From PCC-10605 sp964409355 (lineage in GTDB: Bacteria; Cyanobacteriota; Cyanobacteriia; Cyanobacteriales; Cyanobacteriaceae), in the NCBI GenBank assembly GCA_964409355.1, contig CAYPDC010000003.1, forward strand, positions 1-64,000: 64,000 nucleotides of DNA, read 5' to 3'. Positions 62,896 to 64,000 of this stretch are shown one piece after another. Under the pieces are notes generated by a model. It had not been told where the DNA came from and did no database searches. It worked only from the letters and a program-made list of their open reading frames with translations. Numbering within the stretch: the first letter of the stretch is position 1; each line of letters opens with the position of its first letter. The translations under genes and the position numbers were made by a program.

Positions 62896-63494
62896 AATTA
62901 TTTTTTATGAATATTTTATATTTAGGGATTAAAGAAGAAAATATTATCCAATTTCTACATGAACAAGGAGAAAAATTACATTTTACTAACGCTAAAATTA
63001 GTTTTGACTTAGACATTGTTAAGCATAGTGATTTTATTATCAGTTATCGATACCGTCATATTTTAAAAAAAGATATTTTAAATTTATTTCCAAATAAAGT
63101 AATCAATATACATATTTCATTACTTCCTTATAATAAAGGTGCTGATCCTAATTTATGGAGTTTTTTAGAAAATACTCCTAAAGGTGTTACTATTCATTAT
63201 CTTGATGAAGGAATAGATACTGGAGATATTATTATTCAACAAGAAGTAAATTTTTCCGATAATGAGACATTAAAAACTAGCTATGATAAATTATCAGCAA
63301 TAGCAAATGAACTATTTATACAAAACTGGAAAAAAATTAAAAATGGAGAAATAAAAGCTATTCCACAAATAAATAAGGGTACTTTACATTATAAAAAAGA
63401 TAAGAAAAGATATGAACATTTACTGATAAATGGTTGGGATACAAGCATTAAAGATTTAATCGGAAAAGGTTTAATAAATAAAAGAGAGCATTAG
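62892..63494 (+). CDS. Formyltransferase (sugar N-formyltransferase-like)
   Basis: The 200-residue protein is the catalytic domain of the methionyl-tRNA/sugar formyltransferase fold. It has NIHISLLPYNKGADPN with the catalytic Asn and His, and HYLDEGIDTGDII with the Asp. It lacks the C-terminal tRNA-binding domain of Fmt, which fits sugar formyltransferases. In this cluster it would N-formylate an amino-nonulosonic acid or its precursor. An alternative start is the ATG at 62907. Confidence 0.82.
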   Translation: MKLFFMNILYLGIKEENIIQFLHEQGEKLHFTNAKISFDLDIVKHSDFIISYRYRHILKKDILNLFPNKVINIHISLLPYNKGADPNLWSFLENTPKGVTIHYLDEGIDTGDIIIQQEVNFSDNETLKTSYDKLSAIANELFIQNWKKIKNGEIKAIPQINKGTLHYKKDKKRYEHLLINGWDTSIKDLIGKGLINKREH

Positions 63495-63503
63495 AAGCTC
63501 ATA

Positions 63504-63602
63504 TAGCATTCCCATATCAGTTGTAGGAAAATAGTAGGGTTGCTTCCCCCAGAATTGGAGGGTAGGGGGCAAAAAATTCTCACGAATGATTTAGGATTGC
63601 TA
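63504..63602. mobile_element. MITE, TAGCAATCAGG family, diverged
   Basis: It starts TAGCATTCCCATATCAG after TA (63502-63503). It ends in ATGATTTAGGATTGCTA followed by TA. The centre carries CCCCC and GGGGG arms. Confidence 0.7.
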
Positions 63603-63721
63603 TAGCAGTGAAATGCGTACTTTTTCCCATGCTTGATCGATCCAAGCAGTAGAATATCTTGTTTAGGGTAGGGGGAGAATCATAGCTTATGTAACCATAA
63701 TTCCCATAGAAGACAACAACT
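63603..63721. other. Spacer upstream of a hicA gene
   Basis: The spacer holds a run of GGGTAGGGGGAG but no gene. A promoter for the hicA-hicB pair should lie here. Confidence 0.3.
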
Positions 63722-63934
63722 ATGACAGGAAATGAATTTGTAAAAAAACTCAAGAAATTAGCAAAGGAGCGTAGCTTAGAATGTAAAATTGATCAGAAAA
63801 GAGGTAAAGGTAGTCATGTCACTTTATACTTTGGGTCTAAATTTACAATACTTCGTAACCCAAAAGATGAATTAAAAAAGGGAACTCTAAAGGCAATGTT
63901 AAATCAATTAGGATTAAGTCAAAATGATTTATAA
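63722..63934 (+). CDS. HicA-family toxin
   Basis: The 70-residue protein has GKGSHVTLYF with the catalytic His and KKGTLKAMLNQLGLSQ, a complete HicA fold. A hicB-type gene begins 28 bases downstream. HicA cleaves RNA. Confidence 0.88.
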   Translation: MTGNEFVKKLKKLAKERSLECKIDQKRGKGSHVTLYFGSKFTILRNPKDELKKGTLKAMLNQLGLSQNDL

Positions 63935-63962
63935 AGTTATATATGAGAGGGATGTTTAAATT

Positions 63963-64000
63963 ATGGACTGTTTTAATTTTCCTGTTAATTTTACCCCAGA
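63963..64000 (+). CDS. HicB-type antitoxin, 5' end only
   Basis: The ATG at 63963 opens DCFNFPVNFTP, matching the usual start of HicB antitoxins that follow this type of HicA. The gene runs off the right edge. Confidence 0.65.
   Translation, partial: MDCFNFPVNFTP

Noticed and set aside
34500..64000. Integrated prophage or conjugative element
   Set aside because: No integrase, phage structural gene, relaxase or att-like flanking repeat was seen; the region fits an accessory island built piecemeal.

Overview
The window comes from an AT-rich cyanobacterial chromosome. The palindrome GCGATCGC (HIP1) recurs throughout, and the gene set is cyanobacterial: Ycf46 and Ycf35 homologues, a SpkB-like Ser/Thr kinase with pentapeptide repeats, a Fed7-like 4Fe-4S ferredoxin, a Mo-nitrogenase C-terminus domain protein, and many DUF29, Uma2, Rpn and XisH/XisI genes. 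Gene content and codon bias fit a unicellular Geminocystis/Cyanobacterium-type organism; this genus-level guess is an inference.

Positions 1 to about 33,300 are mostly core genome. They hold a split tRNA-like gene, the ferredoxin, a Ycf35 paralogue, the kinase, surE, an oxidoreductase, a partner-switching module (a broken PP2C phosphatase, a kinase-type anti-sigma factor and a STAS antagonist), two alpha/beta hydrolases, murD, an RHH/zinc-ribbon gene followed by ycf46 and ycf35, glyA, ggt, tldD, a response-regulator diguanylate cyclase, gcvP, squalene-hopene cyclase, an EgtD-like methyltransferase, a MEKHLA protein and pyruvate formate-lyase. glyA and gcvP both serve glycine/one-carbon metabolism.

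Positions about 33,300 to 64,000 form an accessory island. Its backbone is a nonulosonic-acid (pseudaminic-acid type) glycan pathway, all on the + strand: pseB, a HisH2/HisF2/N-acetyl-sugar amidotransferase trio, a Rossmann plus beta-propeller protein, two methyltransferases, a PseF-like cytidylyltransferase, pseG and a sugar-formyltransferase-like gene. Interleaved are toxin-antitoxin modules (Phd/YoeB, two HicA/HicB sets and a hicB pseudogene, RelB/YafQ, HigBA, an AbiEii-like pair, Phd/VapC remnants), five Uma2 nuclease-family genes, Rpn-family genes, and a run of three defence-like genes (AAA ATPase, DUF4276 protein, Septu-like ATPase with a gutted HNH partner). Many accessory genes are decaying through single-base shifts, deletions or small insertions.

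Mobile traces explain much of this decay. Short MITE-like elements with termini related to TAGCAATCAGGAAT and TA target duplications occur at least five times. One sits precisely inside a PIN toxin gene and one at the 3' end of the HNH gene. An IS630-type transposase fragment at 34.5 kb lies next to the same terminal sequence and may mark the parental element. Two tnpB remnants are present. A GC-rich palindromic repeat with a 33-bp period is inserted in frame in both gcvP and pseG.
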